Positions 25,106 to 34,367 of a stretch of DNA of 64,000 nucleotides are shown one piece after another; the first letter of the stretch is position 1, and each line of letters starts with the position of its first letter. Source of the stretch: CBDFLT01 sp965249225 (GTDB lineage Bacteria > Chloroflexota > Dehalococcoidia > Lucifugimonadales > G963668185); the NCBI GenBank assembly GCA_965249225.1, contig CBDFLT010000006.1:1-64000 (forward strand). The letters are read 5' to 3'. Below the pieces are notes generated by a model. It was not told the origin of the DNA. It saw nothing but the letters and a program-made list of their open reading frames with translations, and searched no databases. The position numbers and the translations under genes were made by a program.

Positions 25106-26122
25106 ATGAGAAGGATGACTGCACTTTTCTTCTCGGCAATGCTGTTCTCTTTGCTCTTGGTGGCGTGCTCCAACGATGACGGTGTCGAGGAGTCGCCCGG
25201 TTCTCTGGTCGTTTACTCCGGTCGAAGTGAGTCGCTCGTGGGGCCGATCATCGACCAGTTCGAGCAGGCTACGGGCGTCGACGTTGCCGTAAAGTACGGC
25301 AGCACCCCCGAAATTGCAGCGACTCTTCTGGAGGAGGGGGATAACAGCCCGGCGGACGTGTTCTTCGCGCAGGACCCAGGAGGCCTATGGGCGGTCACCT
25401 CATTGCTGGCGCCGCTTCCCAACGACGTGGTCACCCTGGTGCCACCATGGGCGCGTTCCCCTGAGAACAGGTGGGTTGGCATCTCCGGACGCGCGAGGGT
25501 TGTCGTTTACAACACCGACAATCTGTCGGAATCGGACTTGCCCACGTCGATGATGGGGTTTACGGACCCAGTATGGAGAGGCCGTATCGGGTGGGCGCCC
25601 ACCAACGCCTCGTTCCAGGCGATGATTACGGCCATGCGTGCAATATGGGGAGACGACAGAACGCGGCAGTGGCTGAAAGGAGTCGAGGCTAATGATCCCA
25701 AGGTGTATCCGAAAAACACGCCGGTAGTGGCGGCCACCGCGGCCGGAGAGATCGATGTCGGGCTGGTCAACCACTACTACCTGTACCGGTTTATCCAGGA
25801 GAACGGTGAGGATTTCACAGCGCGCAACTACTATCTGAAGGATGGCGGTCCCGGCAGTCTCGTCATGGTGGCAGGAGCGGGCATTCTCGAAACGTCCCGA
25901 AATAGAGTGAACTCCGAGAAGTTCCTCAAGTTTATGCTGTCCAGGGTTGCTCAGCAGTACTTCGCCGGGCAGACGTTCGAGTACCCGTTGATAGAAGGCG
26001 TAGTGACCAACCGGCTACTCCTCCCGCTGGGCCAGGTCAATAACCCGGACATCGACATGGCGGCCCTGGTGGACGTCAAGGGCACCCAGGCGTTACTCAG
26101 GGAGCTGGGGATCCTGCCTTAG
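25106..26122 (+). CDS. iron(III)-type ABC transporter substrate-binding lipoprotein
   Basis: About 338 aa from ATG 25106. The n-region MRRMTALFF, a hydrophobic core and the lipobox LLVAC mark a lipoprotein signal peptide; earlier in-frame starts (25040, 25055) would bury it. The mature part begins with LVVYSGRSESLVGPI, typical of FutA/AfuA-like Fe3+ binders, followed by DVFFAQDPGGL and a late NHYYLYRF tyrosine cluster like the metal-binding tyrosines of this family. First gene of a three-gene operon; the permease follows 12 bp later. Confidence 0.88.
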   Translation: MRRMTALFFSAMLFSLLLVACSNDDGVEESPGSLVVYSGRSESLVGPIIDQFEQATGVDVAVKYGSTPEIAATLLEEGDNSPADVFFAQDPGGLWAVTSLLAPLPNDVVTLVPPWARSPENRWVGISGRARVVVYNTDNLSESDLPTSMMGFTDPVWRGRIGWAPTNASFQAMITAMRAIWGDDRTRQWLKGVEANDPKVYPKNTPVVAATAAGEIDVGLVNHYYLYRFIQENGEDFTARNYYLKDGGPGSLVMVAGAGILETSRNRVNSEKFLKFMLSRVAQQYFAGQTFEYPLIEGVVTNRLLLPLGQVNNPDIDMAALVDVKGTQALLRELGILP

Positions 26123-26134
26123 GGCTGCGAGATA

Positions 26135-27775
26135 GTGGCTAGCGAATCGGTCATAGTCGGCGATACAGGGGAACGCGCCTATCGGCGGGCTCGACGGGTG
26201 AAGGCGGCCTGGCCTCCAGGTGTCGTATTGGGGCCCGCGGCGCTGGTTGGGCTGGCCATGCTGCTGCCGCTAGCGTATCTGCTGGTCCGGAGCAGCACCG
26301 CTACCGAAGAGGCGTGGGAGCTTTTGTTCCGCTGGCGGACAGCGCTCATCCTCGGACGGTCCGCCCTCCTGGTTGTGACGGTCACCGGCGTTTCCGTGGC
26401 GCTGGCTGTGCCCCTTGCATGGCTCACGGTCAGAACGGACCTCCCTTTCCGTCGCGTCTGGGCGGTGCTAACGGCACTGCCGCTTGTGATCCCCAGCTAT
26501 GTCGGCGCGTTTCTGGCGGTGTCCGCATTGGGGCCAAAGGGACTCGTCCAGCAGATGCTTTCCGGGCCGTTTGGAGTGGACCGGCTTCCCGACATCTATG
26601 GGCTTCCTGGGGCGACCATAACGCTTGCGTTGCTGAGCTACCCGTATGTACTTCTTACAGTTCGAGGAGTACTGGTGAACCTTGACCCGGCTCTGGAAGA
26701 GTCGGCGCAAGGCCTGGGACACAATCCGTGGAGCACCATGGTGCGGGTAACCCTTCCGCTGTTGAGACCCGCCATTGCTGCGGGCGCCCTCCTGGTGGGT
26801 CTCTATACCTTGAGCGATTTCGGCGCCGTCTCGTTGATGAGGTACGAGACCTTCACCTGGGCCATCTACCAGCAGTACCTGTCGGCCTTCGATCGCTCTA
26901 TCGCGGCGGTGCTCTCCCTCCTTCTGGTAGCGCTCGCCATGGGCATTCTTTTGGTGGAGGGATATATGCGTGGGCGGCTGAGGTACCACCAGGTTGGCCC
27001 GGGTGCCGCCCGGATGCCGGAGATGATTCGTTTGGGCGGCTGGAAGTGGCTGGCCACGGCTTTTTGCGCCGGAGTAGTGCTGTTTGCGCTGGTACTGCCC
27101 ATGTCTGTTCTCGGCTACTGGCTGGTCCGCGGGGTATCGGCGGGCGAGCCGCTCCGCCTGGTCTGGGCCGCTGCGGGGAACTCGCTGTATTCATCTGGGT
27201 TGGCCGCCGCAATAGCGGCCGCATGTGCGGTGCCTGTCGCGGCCCTCGTTGTTCGGTTTCCCAGTGTGCTCAGCAGGGCGGTGGAGCGTTCAAGCTTCGT
27301 CGGGTACGCGTTGCCTGGAATCGTGGTGGCTCTGGCGCTGGTGTTCTTCGGTGCGAACTACGCGCGGCCCGTTTACCAGACGGTCTGGCTGCTCGTTTTC
27401 GCCTACGTCGTTCTGTTCTTCCCTGCGGCGCTGGTGGCCGCGCGCTCTTCGCTTCAGCAGGTCAACCCCAGGCTGGAGGAGGCTGCTCGCGGCCTGGGAC
27501 GGGCGCCCTTGCAGGCCATGTTTGCGATTACCGTGCCTCTGATGCGCCCTGGCATTCTCGCGGGCGCGGCGCTGGTGTTTCTGGTGGCGATGAAAGAGCT
27601 GCCCGCTACTCTGATCCTCGGACCCTTGGGCTTCAAGACACTGGCCACGTCCATATGGTCGGCCTCCTCGGAGGCATTTTTTGCCCAGGCCGCTGCTCCC
27701 GCTCTCATGCTGATTCTAATGTCGTCGGTGCCTATGGCGTATCTGATCATTCGACAGCGGAGGCTTGGGGCATGA
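26135..27775 (+). CDS. iron(III)-type ABC transporter permease
   Basis: A 546-aa fused permease with two homologous halves of about six TM helices, as in FbpB/SfuB. Each half carries an EAA loop: LEESAQGLGHNPW near 190 and LEEAARGLGRAPLQAM near 450, which dock on the ATPase. GTG start at 26135. Its TGA overlaps the ATG of the ATPase gene (ATGA), so the two are translationally coupled. Confidence 0.9.
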   Translation: MASESVIVGDTGERAYRRARRVKAAWPPGVVLGPAALVGLAMLLPLAYLLVRSSTATEEAWELLFRWRTALILGRSALLVVTVTGVSVALAVPLAWLTVRTDLPFRRVWAVLTALPLVIPSYVGAFLAVSALGPKGLVQQMLSGPFGVDRLPDIYGLPGATITLALLSYPYVLLTVRGVLVNLDPALEESAQGLGHNPWSTMVRVTLPLLRPAIAAGALLVGLYTLSDFGAVSLMRYETFTWAIYQQYLSAFDRSIAAVLSLLLVALAMGILLVEGYMRGRLRYHQVGPGAARMPEMIRLGGWKWLATAFCAGVVLFALVLPMSVLGYWLVRGVSAGEPLRLVWAAAGNSLYSSGLAAAIAAACAVPVAALVVRFPSVLSRAVERSSFVGYALPGIVVALALVFFGANYARPVYQTVWLLVFAYVVLFFPAALVAARSSLQQVNPRLEEAARGLGRAPLQAMFAITVPLMRPGILAGAALVFLVAMKELPATLILGPLGFKTLATSIWSASSEAFFAQAAAPALMLILMSSVPMAYLIIRQRRLGA

Positions 27776-28836
27776 CCGTCCCCGTTGTTCAGTGCGTCGA
27801 TGCGATGAAGAGCTTCGGGTCGGTGCGTGCCGTGGACAACGTAACAATGGCCTTGCAACCGGGAGAGATACTTTCGGTCCTCGGTCCAAGTGGGAGCGGG
27901 AAGACGACCTTGCTCCGCCTCATCGCCGGATTCGAACGGCTGGATTCAGGCCAGATCAGTATCCAAGACCGGATCGTTTCTCGGGCTGACCGTCATGTTC
28001 CTCCCGAACGGCGAAAGGTGGGCATGCTGTTTCAGGAGTACGCCCTCTTCCCCCATCTCACGGTCGCTCAAAATGTGGCGTTCGGGCTGAGAAATCTAAC
28101 GCGAGACGCCCGGCGAAGAAGGGTGGCCGATGTGATGGACCTCGTACGACTTCCGGGCCTGGAGGACAGGTATCCACACGAGTTGTCCGGTGGCCAGCAG
28201 CAGCGAGTGGCCCTAGCCCGCACCCTCGCGCCGCAGCCTGTAACCATGCTCCTGGATGAGCCCCTGAGCAATCTCGATGCTGATATGCGTTCGGAGATGC
28301 GTCGCGAGGTGGAGAGTATCCTCAGACAGAACCGTATCTCGACGGTGGTTGTAACCCACGACAGGGAGACGGCATTCGCTATGGCCGACCGCATTGCGGT
28401 CATGCAGGAGGGCCGGATCGAGCAGATCGACACTCCCGCCGCCGTTTATAACTCACCGGCGACCCCGTTCGTGGCGAGAATCACCGGTACCTGTGACTTT
28501 CTCAGCGCGGAGATACGCAACGGTCGGGCCGTAACGGAGATAGGGTCCCTGCCCTGGTCCTATGGGGATGTGCCCCTTGATGAGGGCGCCAAGGTGGTGC
28601 TATTGATCCACGTAGGCGATCTCAATGTCGAGGCCGACCCGCGGAGTAACTCGGTGGTGCTGTCGCGCGACTTTCGCGGCGACGAGACCATACTGGTCGT
28701 AGGTCTGCCTTCGGGCGCAAGCGTAAGGTGTCGCGAGCGCTCCTACGCCACCGTGGGGCTTGAGACTCGCGTTTCGCTGTCTCCGGCAAGGCCGGGGCCG
28801 TTTGTGGCGTTCAAGCGGACAGACGCCGAGACTTGA
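27772..28836 (+). CDS. iron(III)-type ABC transporter ATP-binding protein
   Basis: A 354-aa ATPase of the FbpC/PotA class. Walker A is GPSGSGKTT (about residue 40), Q-loop MLFQEYALFPH, signature LSGGQQQRVALARTL, Walker B VTMLLDEPLSNLD, H-loop VVTHDRETAFAMADR. The last 110 residues form a TOBE/OB regulatory domain. The open frame runs far upstream inside the permease, but ATG 27772 with the ATGA overlap is clearly the start. The final 26 bp overlap the convergent plsY-like gene. Confidence 0.92.
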   Translation: MTVPVVQCVDAMKSFGSVRAVDNVTMALQPGEILSVLGPSGSGKTTLLRLIAGFERLDSGQISIQDRIVSRADRHVPPERRKVGMLFQEYALFPHLTVAQNVAFGLRNLTRDARRRRVADVMDLVRLPGLEDRYPHELSGGQQQRVALARTLAPQPVTMLLDEPLSNLDADMRSEMRREVESILRQNRISTVVVTHDRETAFAMADRIAVMQEGRIEQIDTPAAVYNSPATPFVARITGTCDFLSAEIRNGRAVTEIGSLPWSYGDVPLDEGAKVVLLIHVGDLNVEADPRSNSVVLSRDFRGDETILVVGLPSGASVRCRERSYATVGLETRVSLSPARPGPFVAFKRTDAET

Positions 28837-29428
28837 TGCGCTTTCCCAATACGCGGCGTATGGTATCGATGATGTTGTATTGGATCAGGCCGCGGACGAA
28901 GACGGCCGAGCCCCCGAGGAATATGGCCAGCGCCGCGACGGGGTCCCGGTGCAGAAGGCCGCCGGCCAGAAGGGTGATGGCGAAGAATAGCAGGCCGCTC
29001 CACCCTGTGTTTTTGGTCAGCCGTATCACGACAAAAGTAATCGGCGTCCCTATAAGGGCCCCGAAGGGCAGCAGCCCGGCGGTAGCACCCATGCACGCGG
29101 CCATCCCCGTGTTGCCGCGGAATCGATAGAACACGGGGAAGATCTGCCCCGCGATCATGGTCAACAGCGCCGACATGGCAACCCAGGTGGACAGGTCGAG
29201 CAAGAAAAGCGGAACGGTGACGGTGGCGCCCTTAGTGATGTCCAGCAGGAATACCGCTACACCGTATTTGGGGCCCATCTCGCGGTAAATGTTGGCCGTG
29301 CCGGGGTTGCCCGTGCCCAGCTCCCGGATGTTCACGCCGGCCGAGCGGGCTACCAGGCCGCCCACCGAGACGGAACCCAGGAAGTATGCCAAGGATATCC
29401 AGAGGGCGTAGACCCAGGGCTCGCTCAC
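28811..29428 (-). CDS. plsY: glycerol-3-phosphate acyltransferase PlsY-like
   Basis: A 205-aa polytopic membrane protein. The N-terminus has AYFLGSVSVGGLVAR and the PlsY motif GTGNPGTANIYREMGPKYG. A central FRGNTGMAACMGA matches the FKGGKGVAT region in position, but lacks the usual GGKG residues. PlsY transfers acyl groups from acyl phosphate to glycerol-3-phosphate. The altered central motif makes the exact activity less certain than the family. The C-terminal end overlaps the ABC ATPase gene by 26 bp. Confidence 0.8.
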   Translation of the reverse strand: MSEPWVYALWISLAYFLGSVSVGGLVARSAGVNIRELGTGNPGTANIYREMGPKYGVAVFLLDITKGATVTVPLFLLDLSTWVAMSALLTMIAGQIFPVFYRFRGNTGMAACMGATAGLLPFGALIGTPITFVVIRLTKNTGWSGLLFFAITLLAGGLLHRDPVAALAIFLGGSAVFVRGLIQYNIIDTIRRVLGKRIKSRRLSA

Positions 29429-29485
29429 GGGACCGGCCTCCGGTAGCCGAGGGATAGGGTCGGTATGAGATGCGGCATTTTGTTG

Positions 29486-31960
29486 CTACCCGGCCAGCAG
29501 CTCGAGGGCGAGCCCTACCAGCTCTTCGCTGTCGCCGATGATAAGCAGCGCGCTGCCGGTGAACTGCTGTCCCAGGAATATCGTCCCGTCCGGCGTCACC
29601 CACCTGCGGCCGCTTTCGCCGAGGTTTGCGGCCGAGCCTTCAGGACCAGGGTACTTGAGCGCCACGAATTCCTGGTAGGCTTCGAAGAACTCCTCTCCGT
29701 CGATTTCCGAGTCCCAAATGGTGAGCGAGATGAGGACGCGTTCACCCTCGGGCCCGCTCAGCAGCGAGTAGGTGTCGCCACCCCAGCCTTGTGCCGCCCT
29801 GGATGCCCGCGCGTCGTCCAGATGCTCCTCCAGGTACGTTCTGATTAGAAATTCGCCCATGGTGTCGGCGCTGACCTGGACCCATCCCTTACCCATTTCA
29901 CCCGAGATATCTGGAAGCGTGACGTTGATGGGCTCCTCTCCCGCAACGTACTTTTCGATGTGGAGCACCTGCTCGGTGGAGACCGGTGGCCGGCCATATG
30001 CCTGTCCCACAGCCTCCCAGTTCCCGGTGGTCGCGAATATATTGGCGACGAAATCGCCGCCCTCCCTCTGCGGGAATAGGGCGGCCTTTTGGACGACTGT
30101 GGGAGCAGCAAGCAAAAGGTTGTCTGGAAGAGGCTTTGTAAGCTCCTCGACCTGCTCCTGGGTAAGAACCTCGGCGATATAGCCCTGCTGGACCTGCGAT
30201 ACGTCTCCGCCGATCAGCGCGGTAACCGCGCTGAACTGGTCGGAGTCGACGCCCCTGGCCCGCCTTCGCATCGCGGATACGTCGAACATTTGCTGCTGAA
30301 GGCCCCCTATGAATGCGCTGGCGTAACCCAGCTCCTCGGCCGGCCCGATGCTCGTGGCGTCGCTCAGCACGTACAAGGATTCAGACTCGTCGTCGAACAG
30401 GGCGTACACTTGCTGGAGTTGGATGCCGACCAAGGTCTCTTCCAGGTCTGCGTCCTCCGCCATCATTCCGAGAGCCTTGTAAAGCTCCTCGGCCTCGAAG
30501 ACCTGCTGGCGAAGGTAGTCCCTCCTAAATATGCCCCGCGTTATGGAGGCCAGTTGCTCCCTTGTGCGGAACTGGGGCTCGATAGGCTCTTCCGGAGCCA
30601 GCTCCCGCAGGGATATGACGTTCTCCTCAACTCGTCCCTTGAGTTTGTCCAGGGCCGCGACCGCCTCGGCCAGGGTCAGGGCGGGCGCTGGCTCTACCGT
30701 CGGTAGGGGTGTGACCTCCGACGCAACGGCAGGGGCTTCCTGGGTCGTCCCAGAAGGCTCGTCCCGCACCGTTGAAGGAGACTCAACATCGCCGGTGGGA
30801 ACACCTTCTGCGTCGTCGGAACCGCCGCCCGGCACAGCCACAAGCACGACAATCAGAGCGGTGATAGTCACCACGCCCACGCCGATTCCCGCCATTACCA
30901 GCTTTCGTTTTCTCGCCACCTCTGGCTTGGCGGGCGCCGGCTTGGCGGGCGCCGCGATGACCCCGGCCGCGCCGGACTCATCGGGCGGAGCGGCTGCCTC
31001 ACCCGTCTCTATTACTCCCGTGGCCACGTCGCTATCCGCCGGCTCTCCGAGAGAAACCTGTTCCAGCACCGCGGTAGCATCCGCATCATCGCCGCTGGCT
31101 GCATCGACATCGCCGGCCACGGCGGCGGACGGAGCCTTTCCTTTGCCGCCCGCTATCGCGTGGACCAGATCTTGCGCGGACTGGAACCGGTCGTTTGGGT
31201 CCTTGGCCAGGGCCTTCAGCAGGTTTGCTTCCAGGCGGGGCTCGATGTCTGGGTTCAGCGCGGTGGGCAGGGGAAGGGGCCTATGCACATGGGCCATCAA
31301 GGTAGCGGCGGGAGTGTCGGCCTTAAACGGCGTCTGGCCCAGCAACATCTGGTAGACCATGATGCCTAAGGCGTACAGGTCTGACCTGTGGTCTGCATCG
31401 GCGCCTAGGGCCTGTTCGGGGGCCATGTATTCGGGGGTTCCCAGCGCCTGCTGGGCTTGAGTAAAACGAGTCGCGGCCTCGAGCATGCGTGCCAGGCCGA
31501 AGTCCGCCAGGATCGGCCTGGAGTTGGCGTCTATCAGTACGTTGGCAGGCTTGATGTCACGGTGAACGATCCCCTGAGAGTGAGCGAAGTCGAGGGCTTC
31601 GGCCACGGGCCGGATCCACTTGACTGTCTCCTCGAGAGGGATAGGCTCTGTGCCCATTTTGTCCTGGAGCGTTCCGCCTTCCACCAACTCGCTGACAATG
31701 TAGGTGAAGCCCTTATCCTCTCCGAAGTCGTATATCTGGAGGATGTTCGGATGGTTGAGCTTGGCGATGGTCTGCGCTTCCTGGGTAAACCGTGCGATGA
31801 AGGTGGGATCGTCGGTGTAGTAGGATGGCAGTACCTTCGCCGCGACATAGCGGTCTAGTGATGGGTCGAGGGCCTTGAACACCGTGGCCATTCCGCCACG
31901 GCCGAGCTGCTCAATTATCCGGTAGCGTCCTAGACTGCTGCCAGACGGCAACGTAACCAT
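29486..31960 (-). CDS. receptor Ser/Thr protein kinase with large ectodomain
   Basis: An 824-aa PknB-class kinase. The kinase domain is at about 11-275: glycine loop LGRGGMATVFKA, lysine in VAAKVLP, catalytic HRDIKPANVL, DFGLARM and the GTPEYMAPEQ activation segment, so it should be active. An acidic Ala/Asp-rich juxtamembrane linker leads to a TM helix near 355-378. A Pro/Thr-rich stalk (to about 435) and an ectodomain of nearly 390 residues follow. The ectodomain resembles a putative zinc-peptidase family I know from Chloroflexota but lacks the HExxH residues. PASTA repeats are absent. The FHA/wHTH gene lies just upstream on the same strand. Confidence 0.88.
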   Translation of the reverse strand: MVTLPSGSSLGRYRIIEQLGRGGMATVFKALDPSLDRYVAAKVLPSYYTDDPTFIARFTQEAQTIAKLNHPNILQIYDFGEDKGFTYIVSELVEGGTLQDKMGTEPIPLEETVKWIRPVAEALDFAHSQGIVHRDIKPANVLIDANSRPILADFGLARMLEAATRFTQAQQALGTPEYMAPEQALGADADHRSDLYALGIMVYQMLLGQTPFKADTPAATLMAHVHRPLPLPTALNPDIEPRLEANLLKALAKDPNDRFQSAQDLVHAIAGGKGKAPSAAVAGDVDAASGDDADATAVLEQVSLGEPADSDVATGVIETGEAAAPPDESGAAGVIAAPAKPAPAKPEVARKRKLVMAGIGVGVVTITALIVVLVAVPGGGSDDAEGVPTGDVESPSTVRDEPSGTTQEAPAVASEVTPLPTVEPAPALTLAEAVAALDKLKGRVEENVISLRELAPEEPIEPQFRTREQLASITRGIFRRDYLRQQVFEAEELYKALGMMAEDADLEETLVGIQLQQVYALFDDESESLYVLSDATSIGPAEELGYASAFIGGLQQQMFDVSAMRRRARGVDSDQFSAVTALIGGDVSQVQQGYIAEVLTQEQVEELTKPLPDNLLLAAPTVVQKAALFPQREGGDFVANIFATTGNWEAVGQAYGRPPVSTEQVLHIEKYVAGEEPINVTLPDISGEMGKGWVQVSADTMGEFLIRTYLEEHLDDARASRAAQGWGGDTYSLLSGPEGERVLISLTIWDSEIDGEEFFEAYQEFVALKYPGPEGSAANLGESGRRWVTPDGTIFLGQQFTGSALLIIGDSEELVGLALELLAG

Positions 31961-32109
31961 CGTAAAGTGTCTCCCGGTCCCTATCTCCCTTGGTCCGCAT
32001 CTCAGGATGTCTCCGGAGCGTGCGGGTTACCCGTGTTTGCCCTACCTCATCGATATGTTTGCCGCCACCATCCCTCTGAGAGGCCCTCGGCCAAGAGTCT
32101 GCGGCGGCG

Positions 32110-32766
32110 CTACTCGAGCCTGTATCCGAACTCACCGATCGTAACCAGAAGCTCGGGATTGGAGGGGTCTTTCTCGATGCGGCCGCGCACGCGGTCGACG
32201 TACTGGTTTATGTCGTGGCTGGACACCTCGCCCGAGGGCAGCTCGGGCCAAACATTTCGCGCGAGATCTTCCAGGCTCACCACACTTCCGCGATTCGCGT
32301 GGAGGAACCTGAGGAGGTCGAACTCCTTGTCGTCCAGAGGGGGTTCGAGCTTCTTTCCCGACAGGTATACCTCCTTGGACCGCCCGTCCAGGCTTATGGC
32401 CTCGGCCGGGACTTCGTCTGCGTCGGGTAAGGTGATCTTCGCTGTCGGAGAGCCTTCGTGCCTAAATATCAAGGTGACATCGCTGCCGGCCAGGCGTATC
32501 TGGTCGCCGTGCTTGAGCGACTGGTCCCCCTCTCCAAGCCGCTGCCGATTTACGTAGGTGCCGTTGGTGCTGTTCAGGTCCCGTACTATGTAACCGACCT
32601 CGGTCTCCATGATCAGGGCATGGCGTCTGGACACCTCGGTCTGATCGACAACGATATCGTTTTCCTGCCGGCGGCCCAGGGTAATAGGACGCCCGGACAA
32701 GGATATGGTCATGCCGCTGTTGGGACCACCTTGTATCAACAGCGTCGCCTCGCCCGATTCAGCCAT
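32110..32766 (-). CDS. FHA domain - winged-helix DNA-binding protein
   Basis: About 218 aa from ATG 32766, which has GAGG at good spacing; an ATG at 32799 is also in frame. The N-terminal FHA domain (about 5-95) has LGRRQENDIVV, VSRRHALI and LNSTNGTYVN, the phosphothreonine-binding residues. The C-terminal OmpR-type winged helix (about 125-218) has FDLLRFLHANRG, VSLEDLARNVW and the wing end GEFGYRLE. No receiver domain. It lies 150 bp upstream of the Ser/Thr kinase gene, so it is a plausible transcription factor read out by kinase phosphorylation. Confidence 0.87.
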   Translation of the reverse strand: MAESGEATLLIQGGPNSGMTISLSGRPITLGRRQENDIVVDQTEVSRRHALIMETEVGYIVRDLNSTNGTYVNRQRLGEGDQSLKHGDQIRLAGSDVTLIFRHEGSPTAKITLPDADEVPAEAISLDGRSKEVYLSGKKLEPPLDDKEFDLLRFLHANRGSVVSLEDLARNVWPELPSGEVSSHDINQYVDRVRGRIEKDPSNPELLVTIGEFGYRLE

Positions 32767-33030
32767 CCACATTACCTCGGTGCGGTCTCTACCGGCCATC
32801 CGCGGATCGGATTTCGTCGAGATGCGGACTAACCAATTCTACACAAGGCTACCTCAATCTTCTAGCACGGATCACAGACGCGGGCGTGGAGTGCCGCAAG
32901 GGCAGGGGCTTGGGGACAGGATTAACCATCTCAGAGCAGGGTGCCGATGTGATGTAAGGATAGAAAGCGTACTGAAGTGGCGTCTAACCTGCATTCCAGG
33001 ACCGACACGTCAGCCGGTTCGCCGAGGCGC

Positions 33031-33393
33031 TTAATGCTGTGCGTCTTTCGACCCCGCGCTTCGGCTGTAGATACGCCTCAGCAACAGGACACCCCACATC
33101 CGAAGGACGCGCTGCTTGAAATAGGAATGCTTGCCGAAGAGAGTGCCCACCGCTACGAGTATCACCGAGTAGGAAGGTGGAATCAGCACCAGATAGGCAA
33201 TGCGGTAGGACCACGGGCCGGACCAGACATCACCATCCAGGTCCAGTAGGTCCTTGAGTAGGAGCCTGCTGAACAGCACCGAGAGAATACCGGTGATGCT
33301 AAAGACGACGATAATGATTGTGAAGTGAAGCCAATCGACGGGCTTGCGGGTTGGATCCGAGGGCGCTGTATCTTGCGGAGATGGTGCTGTCAT
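33031..33393 (-). CDS. small membrane protein (DUF6787-like)
   Basis: A 120-aa protein with two hydrophobic helices at about 23-45 and 65-90, a conserved-looking GTLFGKHSYFKQRVLRMWG block after the second helix and a basic C-terminus. From memory the pattern resembles the DUF6787 family; the function is unknown. The Shine-Dalgarno is poor. Neighbours do not inform on its role. Confidence 0.6.
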   Translation of the reverse strand: MTAPSPQDTAPSDPTRKPVDWLHFTIIIVVFSITGILSVLFSRLLLKDLLDLDGDVWSGPWSYRIAYLVLIPPSYSVILVAVGTLFGKHSYFKQRVLRMWGVLLLRRIYSRSAGSKDAQH

Positions 33394-33702
33394 ATGGTGC
33401 CGTCAGTATTCACCTATTAGCTGAGACCTCCCATGTCAAACCCGATTTACGATGGGCGAGATTCTAGCAGCACGTCCCAGGGCCGTCAAACGCTCAAAGA
33501 TGGATTCAACACCACTATTATCGTGGTCTGGTTGCACCAGATCCCCTGTGATGCACAACCCCACTACATTTTTCCGTCCTTGGCTCGTCAAGCACGCACT
33601 TCTCCCCTGGCTACCCCGGCAAAGAAAATAAAAGGGCAGTCCGTCCCAGCATCGAAATGAGCAACTCCCAATGGCGGGAGCGGCTATTCAGTTGCCCCGG
33701 CG
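33394..33702. other. non-coding gap
   Basis: About 300 bp without a supported gene. A short inverted repeat (CTCCC/GGGAG around 33665-33682) lies just past the MFS fragment stop on the minus strand but has no T-tract. Nothing else recognised. Confidence 0.5.
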
Positions 33703-34299
33703 TCACGCGTCGGCTGGCGGCGTACCCTCTGCCTGTCGCACCAGGGCACCCAGATGGCGGATGCGATGGTTGAAGAGGGCGGGGCCGAGGGCGAATGCAC
33801 TTACGGCCAGTCCGCCTATGGCCATTGTATATGGCGCGCCGATAAAGTTTGCGATCGCACCGGCCTGCATTCCACCCAGGTAAATGAGGCCCCACGTCAG
33901 CGAGTAGATGCCCATCACCCGCCCCCTAAGGTTGTTCGGCACCATAATCTGAAGGGAGCTGGTAATGGAGATCAAGTACATAGAGGTGAATATCCCGACG
34001 ACGACCATCAGGGCTATCGCCAAGGGGTACGAGCCGACGAACTTCGACGTGAGGCCGAAAGCGGCGATTGAAAGGCCGGCGATGGTCGCTCCAACGATCA
34101 GAAGAGGCCCTCTTGGTACCGAGAGCCTCCCCGAGCTGAGCCACACCGTGGCGGCCAAGGCGCCGATTCCGCTGGCGCTGAGAAGAACTCCCTGGCCGCT
34201 GGCGCCTATCTCCAGCACGTCCCTGGCGAATATGGGCATGAGCCTTAGGGAACCTCTGAATAACCCTTCATATGCTGGATTGAATTGATTGCAGGGGTA
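33703..34299 (-). pseudogene. MFS transporter, C-terminal fragment cut by IS copy A
   Basis: An open frame of 198 codons runs from the IS border to a normal stop. It contains LMPIFARDVLEIGASGQGVL, LVVVGIFTSMYLISITSSLQ and PNNLRGRVMGIYSL, the latter typical of the cytoplasmic loop of enterobactin-exporter-like MFS proteins (MFS_3). Five or six TM helices remain, roughly the second half of a protein of about 400 residues. The frame is open to the last base before the IS, so the N-terminal half was removed by the insertion or by later rearrangement. No matching N-terminal half is found in the window. Confidence 0.85.
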
Positions 34300-34367
34300 T
34301 GTACGTCGTCAAAACAAGTGGGACAAAAGGGGAGCCTTTAAAGCGTGCAACTTGGACGCTAACCGGC

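Noticed and set aside
26728..28836. A 702-codon frame for the ABC ATPase
   Set aside because: The first 348 codons overlap the permease gene in another frame and have arginine/glycine-rich shadow composition. ATG 27772 with the ATGA overlap is the real start.
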